A DNA stretch of 13,401 bases from Spirochaetaceae bacterium (lineage in GTDB: Bacteria > Spirochaetota > Spirochaetia > Treponematales > Breznakiellaceae), in contig JAITKD010000230.1 of NCBI GenBank assembly GCA_031278575.1, forward strand, positions 1 to 13,401. The letters run 5' to 3'. Positions 1 through 7,464 of the stretch are shown here, piece after piece. Below the pieces are notes generated by a model. That model searched no databases. It was not told where the DNA came from and was given only the letters and a program-made list of their open reading frames with translations. Positions within the stretch are counted from its first letter, which is position 1. The number at the start of each line of letters is the position of its first letter. The position numbers were made by a program, and so were the translations under genes.

Positions 1-1293
1 CCCCAGACGCTGAATTATAGCGGTAACATCCCCGGATCGTATTCCGGTGATAATTACCCGGCAGTAACCGCCGTATAATTCATAAACAGGATCAAATCCC
101 AGTTCCCGCAGCCGAAAAACCGCCTCCCGGGCGTTTATTTCATTGGTAAAAGCTCCCACCTGAAGCCGGTATATTCTACCGTTTCCCGGATCGGGTACCC
201 GGGGTAAAACCTGAATAAAACGGGGATCATAGGTTTGTTGAGGCGGGGATGGCGCCCGGATATCGGGGGTCCTCACCGAAGGAGCCGATTCATATGGTAC
301 CGTATAAGTTGGGCTGGTACGTACCGGTTCCGTGATGATTGGACGGGTAACCTGTGGTTCAGAAGATACCATCGGCACTGTTCTTGGGGAAACCGCCGCC
401 GGTTCCGTGAGAATCGGTTGACTTGAGACCGGAGCCGCCGTCACCGGAGCCGCCACCACCGGTTCCGCCAATACCGGTTCCGCTAGTACCGGCTCGGCCA
501 ATACCGGTTCCGCCAATATCGGCGGGGTGATCACCGGCGGTACCACCACCGGCTGCACCACCACCGGCTGCATGACCGTGGGCTGCATAACCATGGGCTG
601 GGGAGATGCAATCGCCGGGGCTGGAGATGCAACCGCCGGAGCCGGAGATGCAACCGCCGGGGCCGGAGATGCAACCGCCGGGGCCGGAGACTGCAAGACC
701 GGTTCCGGCCTTATCGGCGCGGGAGCCGGCACTTCCTGAGCCGTCAGCACCGGCCCTGAACCCGCCGCCGTCTGCATTCCTCCGGAAGAGGTAGTGGACG
801 GGGTAAAGGAATAGTTTGGCATTCCGTTAAAGGTGATAATGGTTTGGTTCACCATACCTGAGCCGGGTTGACCATTCGCGGGATCGGGCTTTACTTCCAC
901 TATCGGCAGTGAAGGATCCGGCTGCTCCTGCTCCGGACTACTTTCGGCTATCTCCTCCTCCGGCAGCTCGTCGGATTGCCGCCGGGCTAATACCTCAATA
1001 CGTACCGGGGTAGCGCCCCGGGGATTCATTTCCAAATTCTCCGCCGCCGCCTTGGATATATCGAGGATCCGATCCGCTGATTCAGGGATCCGGTTATCAA
1101 TGGTTACGATTACTTGACGATTGTTTTGAAGATTAGTTACCCGTACCCGGGTTCCGAAGGGAAGATTTAGATGGGAAGCGGTTAATCCTTTTGCTTCGGT
1201 ATTATACCAGGTTGCTCTACCTTCCTGAGTCTGGGAAAATCCCAGTATGATAAAAACCATACCCCACAGACAAGACATTATGAGTCTTTTCAT
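1..1293 (-). CDS. RlpA-like exported protein with degenerate barrel domain and SPOR domain (3' end outside window)
   Basis: The frame is open from the ATG at 1293 to the window edge (431 codons) and has no stop inside the window. Residues 1-20 form a signal peptide. Residues 25-90 are a double-psi beta-barrel of the RlpA type (GRATWYN, TASHLNLPFGT, VTNLQNNRQV, DRILDISKAAA). Residues 110-370 are a Pro/Val/Glu-rich linker with tandem repeats. Residues 372-431 are a SPOR domain (YRLQVGAF), lacking only its last strand or so. SPOR domains bind denuded glycan at septa, and RlpA is a lytic transglycosylase, so an envelope or septum location is inferred. The catalytic signature is damaged: NDRGP reads DNRIP, and the loop carrying the conserved Glu and Asp is about 13 residues shorter than in the rlpA at 5798-6637. 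It is probably a non-catalytic glycan-binding paralogue. The start is supported by a GGGAGG ribosome site nine bases upstream (1303-1308). Confidence 0.85.
   Translation of the reverse strand, partial: MKRLIMSCLWGMVFIILGFSQTQEGRATWYNTEAKGLTASHLNLPFGTRVRVTNLQNNRQVIVTIDNRIPESADRILDISKAAAENLEMNPRGATPVRIEVLARRQSDELPEEEIAESSPEQEQPDPSLPIVEVKPDPANGQPGSGMVNQTIITFNGMPNYSFTPSTTSSGGMQTAAGSGPVLTAQEVPAPAPIRPEPVLQSPAPAVASPAPAVASPAPAVASPAPAIASPQPMVMQPTVMQPVVVQPVVVPPVITPPILAEPVLAEPVLAEPVLAEPVVAAPVTAAPVSSQPILTEPAAVSPRTVPMVSSEPQVTRPIITEPVRTSPTYTVPYESAPSVRTPDIRAPSPPQQTYDPRFIQVLPRVPDPGNGRIYRLQVGAFTNEINAREAVFRLRELGFDPVYELYGGYCRVIITGIRSGDVTAIIQRLG
454..513 (-). repeat. 15-bp tandem repeat inside the RlpA-like linker
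   Basis: Four successive 15-bp units encode AEPVL, AEPVL, AEPVL, AEPVV (residues 261-280 of the RlpA-like protein). Units differ at a few bases. They form part of an extended, probably unfolded spacer between the barrel and the SPOR domain. Confidence 0.8.
602..685 (-). repeat. 21-bp tandem repeat inside the RlpA-like linker
   Basis: There are four head-to-tail 21-bp units, starting at 602, 623, 644 and 665, with a partial fifth at 686. The third and fourth are identical and the others differ at one or two bases. Each unit encodes a seven-residue block of the type SPAPAVA. The unit length is a multiple of three, so gain or loss of a copy would keep the reading frame and only change linker length. 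Confidence 0.85.
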
Positions 1294-1679
1294 TATGTTC
1301 CGCCTCCCGGCTTTTCCTTTTTCCTCTTGAAAATACTAAATCACACCCGCAAGACAGGAAAATTCTTTAATTCTTACCATGTTTATACCAATTTCAAAGC
1401 CCGGATCATTGGACCGGGTCTTAAAAATAAATTAAAGCTCATTTTTTAAAATATTGACCCAATAAAACTTGTGAGCCTGTCCCAAAACTAATTGACGGTG
1501 CGCTCCCACGCACGGTTTTGGGACAGGCCCGTGCGGTTTTCCAGGCGTTCCGCCTTGCAAAACTGCGAATTTCAACCTTGTATTTCAAAATATAAATTCT
1601 GAAATACCCCCATATAATTACTTTAATATGTTTCGGTATCTTGATCAAGAGTATAATTTTTTTCACGGCAATTTTACAT
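1294..1679. other. Non-coding stretch with hairpins between the RlpA-like gene and the transposase fragment
   Basis: I see no credible gene here. On the minus strand it leads into the RlpA-like gene and should hold its promoter, but no hexamer pair is convincing. A short stem (1400-1404 with 1414-1418, CCCGG/CCGGG) could be a weak terminator for transcripts from the helicase side. A longer inverted repeat lies at 1475-1528 and a small hairpin (AGGCG-TTC-CGCCT) at 1543-1555. The rest is AT-rich. Minus-strand open frames here have no ribosome site or recognisable motif. Confidence 0.5.
1475..1528. repeat. 14-bp perfect inverted repeat, possible small mobile-element remnant
   Basis: GCCTGTCCCAAAAC at 1475-1488 is perfectly inverted at 1515-1528. 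The 26-base centre contains a nested hairpin (GTGCG at 1498-1502, CGCAC at 1509-1513). There is no T-tract on either side, so a terminator is less likely than a palindromic element or paired transposon ends. No clear target-site duplication is visible. Confidence 0.55.
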
Positions 1680-1946
1680 TTACCGCTTCAGGGTCTTGAA
1701 AAACGATTCGGCGTGGGCGTTATCCCCGGAGTTCCCCTTCCGGCTCATGCGCTGACGGACCGAGGGGCAAAGCTCCTCAAGTCGCCCGCGAAAGCTTTTC
1801 GCACAATACCGCACCCCCCGGTCAGAATGGAACAGCAGGCATTCCTGGGCCTTCCGGTTGGCAACGGCCATCTCCAAGGCGGGAACGGTTATTTTTGCGG
1901 AGGTTACGGGGGATCGGCGGAAAAAGGCCGGCGCGTAACGTGTTGA
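1680..1946 (-). pseudogene. IS3-family transposase (OrfB) fragment
   Basis: The frame encodes the middle of an IS3-type rve/DDE integrase domain: a PALEMAVANRKAQ helix, HSDRGVRYC (second catalytic Asp), MSRKGNSGDNAHAESFFKTLK (third catalytic residue, Glu, in the ESFF context). The usual sequence is NCWDN where this copy has NSGDN. The first catalytic Asp, the whole N-terminus and the C-terminal part are missing, and similarity stops sharply after FFKTLKR at a TAA. No start codon with a ribosome site is present. It sits about 15 bases after the helicase stop codon and in the same frame, so an old insertion followed by deletion is inferred. It is not functional. Confidence 0.85.
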
Positions 1947-1958
1947 CAGCCGGGACCG

Positions 1959-4496
1959 CTACAGATACCCCGAAAGCCGCCGGTAGGTCCGGTTTACCAC
2001 TCCCTTGGTTTCCCCGTCCGAGGCGTCCCCCAGATCGTCGATCAGGGTTTCCAGGGCCGCCAGGCTTTCGTTGAGGCTGGTATGGAAGCCCCGGGAACAC
2101 CGGAACCAATAATTTCCGTTCCCATCGGTAAAAAGGCAGATAAACCCCAGCTCTTTTTTCCCCTGTTTCCATATCGCGGGATTTACCAGATCCGGAAGCC
2201 GGGAAAGGATCTCCCCGGGGTTTTCCCGGACGTTGAATCCCGCCTTCCGGGGCCAGGACCGGTTTAGGGCCCCGTCTATATCCAGGGAAGAGATAAGGGA
2301 GAGGATCAAGCTGAGTTTTTCCCCCGCCAGCAGGGTATAGCCCCCCGCAACGATGATAGTCCCCTTGAGGCCCTTGTATAGGGCGTCGGGCACATTCTCC
2401 TTGAGTTTGGAAAGCCGTTCCCAGGGGAGCCTTACCAGTTTCTTACCCTTGATGGTTTCGATATCGAAAACTTCGTTGCCGATTTTGATGGTATTGGTAA
2501 AATCCCTGACTTTTTTCAGCCGCTTTTCCGGGAAAGGCGCCCCCTTCTCGGGCTTCCGAAGGCTTTCCCCCAGGGTCTCAAAAAGCTGCGGGCTTATCTC
2601 CGCCAGGGCCTGTTTGGACAGGGGGGAAACCGACATGGCGTACATTCGGGAGGTCCGTACAATTTCCCCGGCCACAATGTATTGGGGATCCATTCTGAAC
2701 ATCACCGATCCGGGGTGGATGAGGATCCGGTCCGCGGTGAGACTCCGGTACATATCCCGGCCCTCCCGAACACAGACGAATTGGATAAGTCCCCGGGCTA
2801 CGGCCTTGAGGTAGTCCTCCTTCCCCCCCCCGGAGAGAATAGGGATTCCCATACCGGATACGATCAGTTCCAACTGTTCCGTGACGTTGACGATTTCCGC
2901 CATAGCCCGTTCATCCAGGTAGTTTTTTTCACAGAATTTTGTCCGGTTAAACGCGCTTTTATAGGCGCCGTATAGTTTAAGGTAGGAAACAAAATCCCCC
3001 ATCTGGTCCTGAAAACTATGATGGGCCTTGCGGGCATCGGTTTCTTCCCCCGGCGGCAGCACATAAGGACTTTGGGTCGAGAGGAAGGCCGCGGCGATGA
3101 TGGTTTCCTGGGTAACCTGGGGATATCTGAGGATCGCCTCTACGATGATCCGGGACTGCCGGGGGGGGAGGGGAAATTCGGTCATCATCTTCCCAATCTT
3201 AGAGAGGCTCCGGTCCGGCAGCAGGGCGTCCAGGAGGTTGAGGGTATCAATGGCGGCGATGAGCCCCTCCCGGTTGGGAAGGGAGATAAAATCGAATTCC
3301 TCAAAGGCGCTTATCCCCAGATCCGCCATCCGGAGAACCACTTCGGACAGATCGGTACGGAAAATTTCTTCGGTGGTAAAAAGCGGCCGGTTTTCAAAGT
3401 CCTTCCGGGTATAAAGCCGGTAGCAGGTACCCTCCCGGGTACGGCCCGCCCGGCCCTTCCGCTGGTTTCCCGCCGCCTTTGACACCGGCCCTTCAATCAA
3501 GCTGGAGGTAAAAGTCCGGGGGTTGTAGTAGTTGAGTTTTGCCAGTCCCGAATCGATCACCGTGGTAATTCCGTCGATGGTAACCGAGGTTTCCGCGATA
3601 TTGGTGGAGATCACGACCTTGGTCTTGCCCCGGGGCGGGGCGTCAAAGACCCGTTCCTGCTCGTCTTTACCCAACCTCCCGTAGAGGGGCACCAGGTGGA
3701 GGTATTTCCCCGCGGGTCCCATACCCAGCCGGGTCATACAATTTTTTATTATCTTTTCCCCGGAGAGGAATATCAGCATATCCCCCTCCCGTTTTTCACC
3801 GATGATCCGTTCGGTGATCGTTACGATTTTATCCAAAAGGACATCTTCACCGCTGGCGCCGCTAAAGCCGCCGCCCCGGTACCCATTACCGCCCTTCCCC
3901 TCCGTTGGGATCGCCGTATCCGGGGAATCATAAATAAGGGTGACGGGGTAGGTAATGGCATCGATCTTCACCACCGGGCATTCCCCAAAATATTCGGAAA
4001 AGACCTCGGCATTGATGGTGGCGGAAGAAATGATCACCTTAAATTCCGGCCGCATTTCCAAAATCCGTTTCAGGAGGCCCAGGATAAAATCTATATTAAG
4101 GCTCCGTTCATGGGCCTCGTCCACCAGCAGACATCCGTATTTTGAAAGATAGGGATCGAGCTTCATTTCCTGGAGGAGGATCCCATCGGTCATGATCTTG
4201 ATCTTCGTGGTCTCGTCGGTTTTATCCTCAAAACGCATCTTGTAACCCACGAGGCCCGGTATGGAGGCGCCCATCTGCCGGGCTATGTATTCACTCACCG
4301 AAACCGCGGCGATCCGCCGGGGCTGGGTAACCCCGATAATACCCTTCTCCCCATAACCCGCTCCGTGGAGGATTACGGGAAGCTGGGTGGTTTTTCCTGA
4401 TCCGGTGGGGCTTTCCACCACCACCACCTGATTTTCCGCCAGGACCGAAAGGATAAGTTCCTTGTGTTTATAAACGGGAAGTTCCAAATAATTCAT
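1959..4496 (-). CDS. hrpA: DEAH-box ATP-dependent RNA helicase, HrpA-like (short form)
   Basis: This 845-residue superfamily 2 helicase should use ATP to remodel RNA or RNA-protein complexes in the cytoplasm. Visible motifs are Walker A TGSGKTT (31-37), TQPRR (57-61), the DEAH box LLVDEAHERS (123-132), SAT (158-160), motif V STNIAETSVTI (297-307) and motif VI QRKGRAGR (345-352). An HA2-type helical domain follows (about 415-560, with FPLPPRQSRI at 441-450). HERSLNIDFILG matches HrpA rather than HrpB. Length is far below the roughly 1300 residues of enterobacterial HrpA, and the C-terminal 200 residues are not recognised. A Gly-rich insertion lies near 198-215. Codons 556-558 form a run of nine G. 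There is no ribosome site before the ATG, and a possible promoter ends only five bases upstream. Confidence 0.88.
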   Translation of the reverse strand: MNYLELPVYKHKELILSVLAENQVVVVESPTGSGKTTQLPVILHGAGYGEKGIIGVTQPRRIAAVSVSEYIARQMGASIPGLVGYKMRFEDKTDETTKIKIMTDGILLQEMKLDPYLSKYGCLLVDEAHERSLNIDFILGLLKRILEMRPEFKVIISSATINAEVFSEYFGECPVVKIDAITYPVTLIYDSPDTAIPTEGKGGNGYRGGGFSGASGEDVLLDKIVTITERIIGEKREGDMLIFLSGEKIIKNCMTRLGMGPAGKYLHLVPLYGRLGKDEQERVFDAPPRGKTKVVISTNIAETSVTIDGITTVIDSGLAKLNYYNPRTFTSSLIEGPVSKAAGNQRKGRAGRTREGTCYRLYTRKDFENRPLFTTEEIFRTDLSEVVLRMADLGISAFEEFDFISLPNREGLIAAIDTLNLLDALLPDRSLSKIGKMMTEFPLPPRQSRIIVEAILRYPQVTQETIIAAAFLSTQSPYVLPPGEETDARKAHHSFQDQMGDFVSYLKLYGAYKSAFNRTKFCEKNYLDERAMAEIVNVTEQLELIVSGMGIPILSGGGKEDYLKAVARGLIQFVCVREGRDMYRSLTADRILIHPGSVMFRMDPQYIVAGEIVRTSRMYAMSVSPLSKQALAEISPQLFETLGESLRKPEKGAPFPEKRLKKVRDFTNTIKIGNEVFDIETIKGKKLVRLPWERLSKLKENVPDALYKGLKGTIIVAGGYTLLAGEKLSLILSLISSLDIDGALNRSWPRKAGFNVRENPGEILSRLPDLVNPAIWKQGKKELGFICLFTDGNGNYWFRCSRGFHTSLNESLAALETLIDDLGDASDGETKGVVNRTYRRLSGYL

Positions 4497-4501
4497 GCTT
4501 T

Positions 4502-4530
4502 ATTATCATACTACAAAAAGAAATTTTTAA
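4502..4530 (-). promoter_or_regulatory. Candidate promoter of the helicase gene, very close to its start codon
   Basis: On the minus strand TTAAAA (4525-4530) and GATAAT (4502-4507) are 17 bases apart, and the ATG follows five bases later. An overlapping TATGAT is an alternative -10, with eight bases to the ATG. Either way the 5' leader would be absent or a few bases long, which fits the lack of a ribosome site. The -35 is weak. Confidence 0.35.
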
Positions 4531-4629
4531 CTACTAATCACCGGAACCAAAAGTTTCATGGAAACCGGCCCCCTTCAGGCCCCAATCAACTCAAACGGGC
4601 GGTATGAACCTCCCTTTGGACGGTCTGGA

Positions 4630-4644
4630 ACCCCCTTCGGGGGT
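4630..4644 (-). terminator. Possible terminator hairpin directly after the VWA gene
   Basis: A GC stem (CCCCC at 4631-4635 with GGGGG at 4639-4643, loop TTC, plus a flanking A-T pair) starts immediately after the VWA stop codon. No T-tract follows on the minus strand. A second weak hairpin (GTTTC-CAT-GAAAC, 4553-4565) followed by TTTT lies further downstream. Either could end the rlpA-VWA transcript before the helicase gene. Confidence 0.4.
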
Positions 4645-5757
4645 CTACTGGGGCAGAATGATGGCGTAGACTTTGATCCCTTGTTGTGTTACCGCCTCAT
4701 CCACCATGGCTTTGGAGATCTTCCCCCGCTGCCGGGCGTGGGGGGGGGCGTCGCCGATGAGGATCAACAGTTTCGTATCCCCTTCCCAGGGGAATTTAAC
4801 CGCCCCCTCATAGAGGGCTTCGTAGACAGCCTCGGGGATATCCTTGCCGCCTCCTACGGAAATGGCGTTTAAGTTCCGTTGAAAAACCATGAAATCCCGG
4901 GTAAAGGGAATAACCTGGTTGAGGTATTCCTCAAAATAGTCCTTATAAAGGACCATCCCGATACGGAAATCCGTGTATGGGGAAACAGTCTGCTCCAGCA
5001 TGGGGATCAATAACTTCCTTACCGGATCGATATCATCCCGCATACTACTGGTGGTATCAAAACACAGGACCAAATCCAGGGATCTTCCCCGTTCTTTATT
5101 CAAAATAGACTTGATTTTATCTATCAGATCTTCATGCCCCGTGGACCATACCAGTTCCCCGCGGCCGTCCGCGGTAATTTGGGCAAAGGCATCCCTCGTG
5201 TCCTTCATGTAGTTTCCCGCCGGGGGGCCCTCCAGGGGCTTTTGGGTTACCTCAAGGATATAGGGATTGTCCCTAAACCGGCCCCGGTAATCGGCAAAGG
5301 GCAGGGAAAAGGCCCGGATATTAAAATAGGTTCCGTTTACCACATATATCTCCCCGTTCCGGGTGTTTTCAGAACCAAAATTGAGGATATAGGGGATATA
5401 GATATGAAAGGCCGTCCCGAATTCAGGATGCGGTTCGGGGCTTGAATCGATAAGGGACCAGATCTTCCGGTCCCGGGCAAGGGGCAGGCCGTCCAGGACC
5501 CGGACCTCATCGCCGTTTATGGGGTTCCACTCCGGGGCGCGGTAGGCAAAGTTGTCTTCCCGCAGGGCGGGATCCCGGGTTGATTCCGTAAGCAGCACCG
5601 ACGATATATTCGGTTTTTTCCGGATAAAAAGATGAAACCCCCCGTCAACCCGCTGTTCAATCCTCAGATCCTCGGAGCCAATGGAGAGATCCTGAGCCTG
5701 TACCGGAGCAGTCCGCCATATCAAGGCGCTTAAAAATAGAAAAAAAGTAAAGCGCAT
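4645..5757 (-). CDS. Exported von Willebrand factor A (VWA) domain protein
   Basis: A cleavable signal peptide (residues 1-21, ending AQA) has no lipobox, so the protein should be periplasmic or secreted. Residues 22-215 are a region I do not recognise by fold. Residues 227-370 are a VWA domain: strand LDLVLCFD, MIDAS motif DTTSS (234-238, a variant of DxSxS), GGGKDIPEA (302-310) with the Thr-equivalent Asp, and LILIGDAPPH (331-340). Such domains bind a protein partner through a metal ion. The gene lies 40 bp downstream of rlpA on the same strand, so co-transcription is likely. No close ribosome site is visible (AAGGGG is about 17 bases from the ATG). A nine-base homopolymer at 4740-4748 covers codons 337-340, next to the conserved Asp336. 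The partner and the function are unknown. Confidence 0.85.
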   Translation of the reverse strand: MRFTFFLFLSALIWRTAPVQAQDLSIGSEDLRIEQRVDGGFHLFIRKKPNISSVLLTESTRDPALREDNFAYRAPEWNPINGDEVRVLDGLPLARDRKIWSLIDSSPEPHPEFGTAFHIYIPYILNFGSENTRNGEIYVVNGTYFNIRAFSLPFADYRGRFRDNPYILEVTQKPLEGPPAGNYMKDTRDAFAQITADGRGELVWSTGHEDLIDKIKSILNKERGRSLDLVLCFDTTSSMRDDIDPVRKLLIPMLEQTVSPYTDFRIGMVLYKDYFEEYLNQVIPFTRDFMVFQRNLNAISVGGGKDIPEAVYEALYEGAVKFPWEGDTKLLILIGDAPPHARQRGKISKAMVDEAVTQQGIKVYAIILPQ

Positions 5758-5797
5758 TTAATTATCGGGCTTTTCCCCTTATTTACAACAAGAAAGT

Positions 5798-6637
5798 TTA
5801 CCGTTCTTCCCGGATAAGGATTTCCGGAAAACCCGCGGTTCCCAGCCGTTCCGTCAAGGAGGGGACCTCTTCGGCTTTGATCCCCGATAATACCACCCGG
5901 TAATATTCCCCGTACCGTTCATAGGCGGGGGTGAGCCCCAGGTTTTTTAGTTTATCGAAGGCTGCCAGGGCATACCGGGCCGCTTTATAGGAACCCACCT
6001 GGAGGCGGTAGTGTTTACCGGTCCCTGCCGGGGGGATACCGGGAATAACGGCCGCCGTTAAGGGGATCTGTTGGGAAAGACCGGTATAGGTATTTGGGGC
6101 CTGGGGGGTATACCCTTGCCCGGAATTACCGGCGGCTGAATCCGGGGCCGGGACCGTCGGCGGAGGCTCCGGGTTCAGCAACGCCGCCGGGGCCTGGGGA
6201 ACAGGAGCCGGGGGAGTTTGGATAACGGGGAGGGCTTCCGATAATACGGAAACGGGCGCCACGGTTTCCACTACCACCGGGGCGGTTCCGGTTAAAACCA
6301 TATCCAGCTGCTCCGCCGCGGCTCGGGAAACATCGAGAATCCGGGCCGCTACAAAGGGCCCCCGGTCGTTTACCCGTACCTGTACCTGTTTATTGTTATG
6401 GATATTGGTTACTTTGATCCAGGTACCCAAGGGAAGGGTTGGATGTGCGGCGGTTAACAGCGAGGGGTCAAAAATTTCACCGGAGGCGGTGGGCCGTCCC
6501 GCAAATTCCTCGCCATACCAGGAAGCGATCCCTTCCTGCCGGAAAAGGCCGCCCGCTGAACCTGGCTGGGTTTGGCCGTTTACCAATAAAACCGGCGATA
6601 AAAATACCGCGAATACTAAAGGGATAATCCTTTTCAT
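5798..6637 (-). CDS. rlpA: RlpA septal lytic transglycosylase with SPOR domain
   Basis: RlpA cuts glycan strands stripped of stem peptides, at the septum. Residues 1-22 are a signal peptide. Residues 35-115 are a complete double-psi beta-barrel (GIASWYG, GRPTASGEIFD, TAAHPTLPLGT, NDRGPF, ARILDVSRAAAEQL). Residues 127-205 are a Pro/Ala-rich linker, and 207-279 a SPOR domain (HYRLQVGSYKAA ... RYGEYYRVVLSGI). Conserved active-site positions are present as Glu54, Asp57, His65 and Asp91, with the spacing usual in RlpA. There is no lipobox Cys, unlike the lipoprotein RlpA of many Gram-negatives. The start follows an AT-rich leader without a clear ribosome site. The VWA gene follows at 40 bp. The closest relative in the window is the RlpA-like protein at 1-1293, which shares the architecture and a very similar SPOR domain. 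Confidence 0.92.
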   Translation of the reverse strand: MKRIIPLVFAVFLSPVLLVNGQTQPGSAGGLFRQEGIASWYGEEFAGRPTASGEIFDPSLLTAAHPTLPLGTWIKVTNIHNNKQVQVRVNDRGPFVAARILDVSRAAAEQLDMVLTGTAPVVVETVAPVSVLSEALPVIQTPPAPVPQAPAALLNPEPPPTVPAPDSAAGNSGQGYTPQAPNTYTGLSQQIPLTAAVIPGIPPAGTGKHYRLQVGSYKAARYALAAFDKLKNLGLTPAYERYGEYYRVVLSGIKAEEVPSLTERLGTAGFPEILIREER

Positions 6638-6707
6638 AATTTAAATATCGGTTAATTAAATGAGATTTGTTAGATGATCTATTGTTTTTGGCCCTTTTCC
6701 CGATAAA

Positions 6708-6736
6708 TTGACAGATATTCTCGTATATGATAGTAT
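6708..6736 (+). promoter_or_regulatory. Sigma70-type promoter of the LPP20 lipoprotein gene
   Basis: TTGACA (6708-6713, consensus) and TAGTAT (6731-6736) are separated by 17 bases. The start of transcription is expected near 6743. This gives a leader of about 118 bases containing a GCGGG/CCCGC hairpin (6799-6803 with 6812-6816). No equally good promoter was found for the divergent rlpA. Confidence 0.8.
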
Positions 6737-6860
6737 TTAATCATTGAGGTTTTTCCAAAATTTCAGATTTGGGAAAGAAATCTTTATAGAAGAAATTTGC
6801 GGGTTCCCTATCCCGCCCGGCCTTCGGTTCTTCATTGTATTTTTTGTAGAGGAGTCTTAA

Positions 6861-7451
6861 ATGAAAAAGAAAAAACTCTCCGGTGTTTTCCTGGGATTTA
6901 TGTGTATGACCCTGGTATTGATAAGCTGCAAGTCATCCCCCCAGACCCAATCCTTAAAGATTAAGGATGAGAATATCCCTGAATGGATCAATGATTTTCC
7001 CCCGGATGACGTACTGTGGGGGATCGGTTCATCCAAATCGTCTATTGACACCTTAGCCATGGAAACCGCGGAACTGCGGGCCCGGCAGGATATTTCCCGG
7101 CAGTTGACCGTCATAACCGACGGCCTGATCGAAACCTTTGCCCAGGAAGCGGGCTCCACGGATACCCAGGCGGCGCTGGAGTATAAACAATCCGTCGGCC
7201 GGGGCCTAACCAGCGCGAATCTGACCGGCGCGGTTCCGGTTAAGCGCTGGAGATCCCCGGACGGGACCTGGTGGTATCAGATTCAGATGAGCAAAGCCGA
7301 TGCGGCCAAGGTTGCCTCGGGTATTGTCGAAAACGAGGCATCCCTCTATGCCCAATTTAAGGCCCAAAACGCGCTCCAAAAGATGGATGACCTGTTGGCA
7401 AAAAAGAAATCGGCCCCCATTGTTATAACCGATACCAACGCGGCGCCCTAA
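6861..7451 (+). CDS. LPP20-family lipoprotein
   Basis: This is a 196-residue lipoprotein. Its signal peptide ends in the lipobox LISC, so Cys23 should be lipidated. The mature part has the LPP20 pattern: PEW at 40-42, LWGIGSS at 52-58, a long helix of the ALEMETAELRARQDISRQL type (65-82), and a closing strand pair KRWRSPDGTWWYQIQMSK (128-145). A charged, flexible tail follows. The family has a small alpha/beta fold found in envelope lipoproteins such as Helicobacter Lpp20 and the Vibrio flagellar protein FlgP. The role here is unknown. An AGAGGAG ribosome site (6848-6854) lies six bases before the ATG. The gene has its own promoter and terminator, so it is monocistronic. Confidence 0.8.
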   Translation: MKKKKLSGVFLGFMCMTLVLISCKSSPQTQSLKIKDENIPEWINDFPPDDVLWGIGSSKSSIDTLAMETAELRARQDISRQLTVITDGLIETFAQEAGSTDTQAALEYKQSVGRGLTSANLTGAVPVKRWRSPDGTWWYQIQMSKADAAKVASGIVENEASLYAQFKAQNALQKMDDLLAKKKSAPIVITDTNAAP

Positions 7452-7464
7452 GAACCCGCCCGGA

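Noticed and set aside
602..685. Possible CRISPR-like array
   Set aside because: The repeats are directly adjacent with no spacers, keep a reading frame and lie inside a coding sequence.
527..739. Plus-strand open frame rich in Gly/Ala/Thr
   Set aside because: It is the reverse reading of the 21-bp repeat array that encodes the Pro/Ala linker of the RlpA-like protein.
1439..1666. A 75-codon minus-strand frame downstream of the IS3 fragment
   Set aside because: It crosses the inverted repeat, has no ribosome site, is compositionally mixed and shows no motif; it does not continue the transposase.
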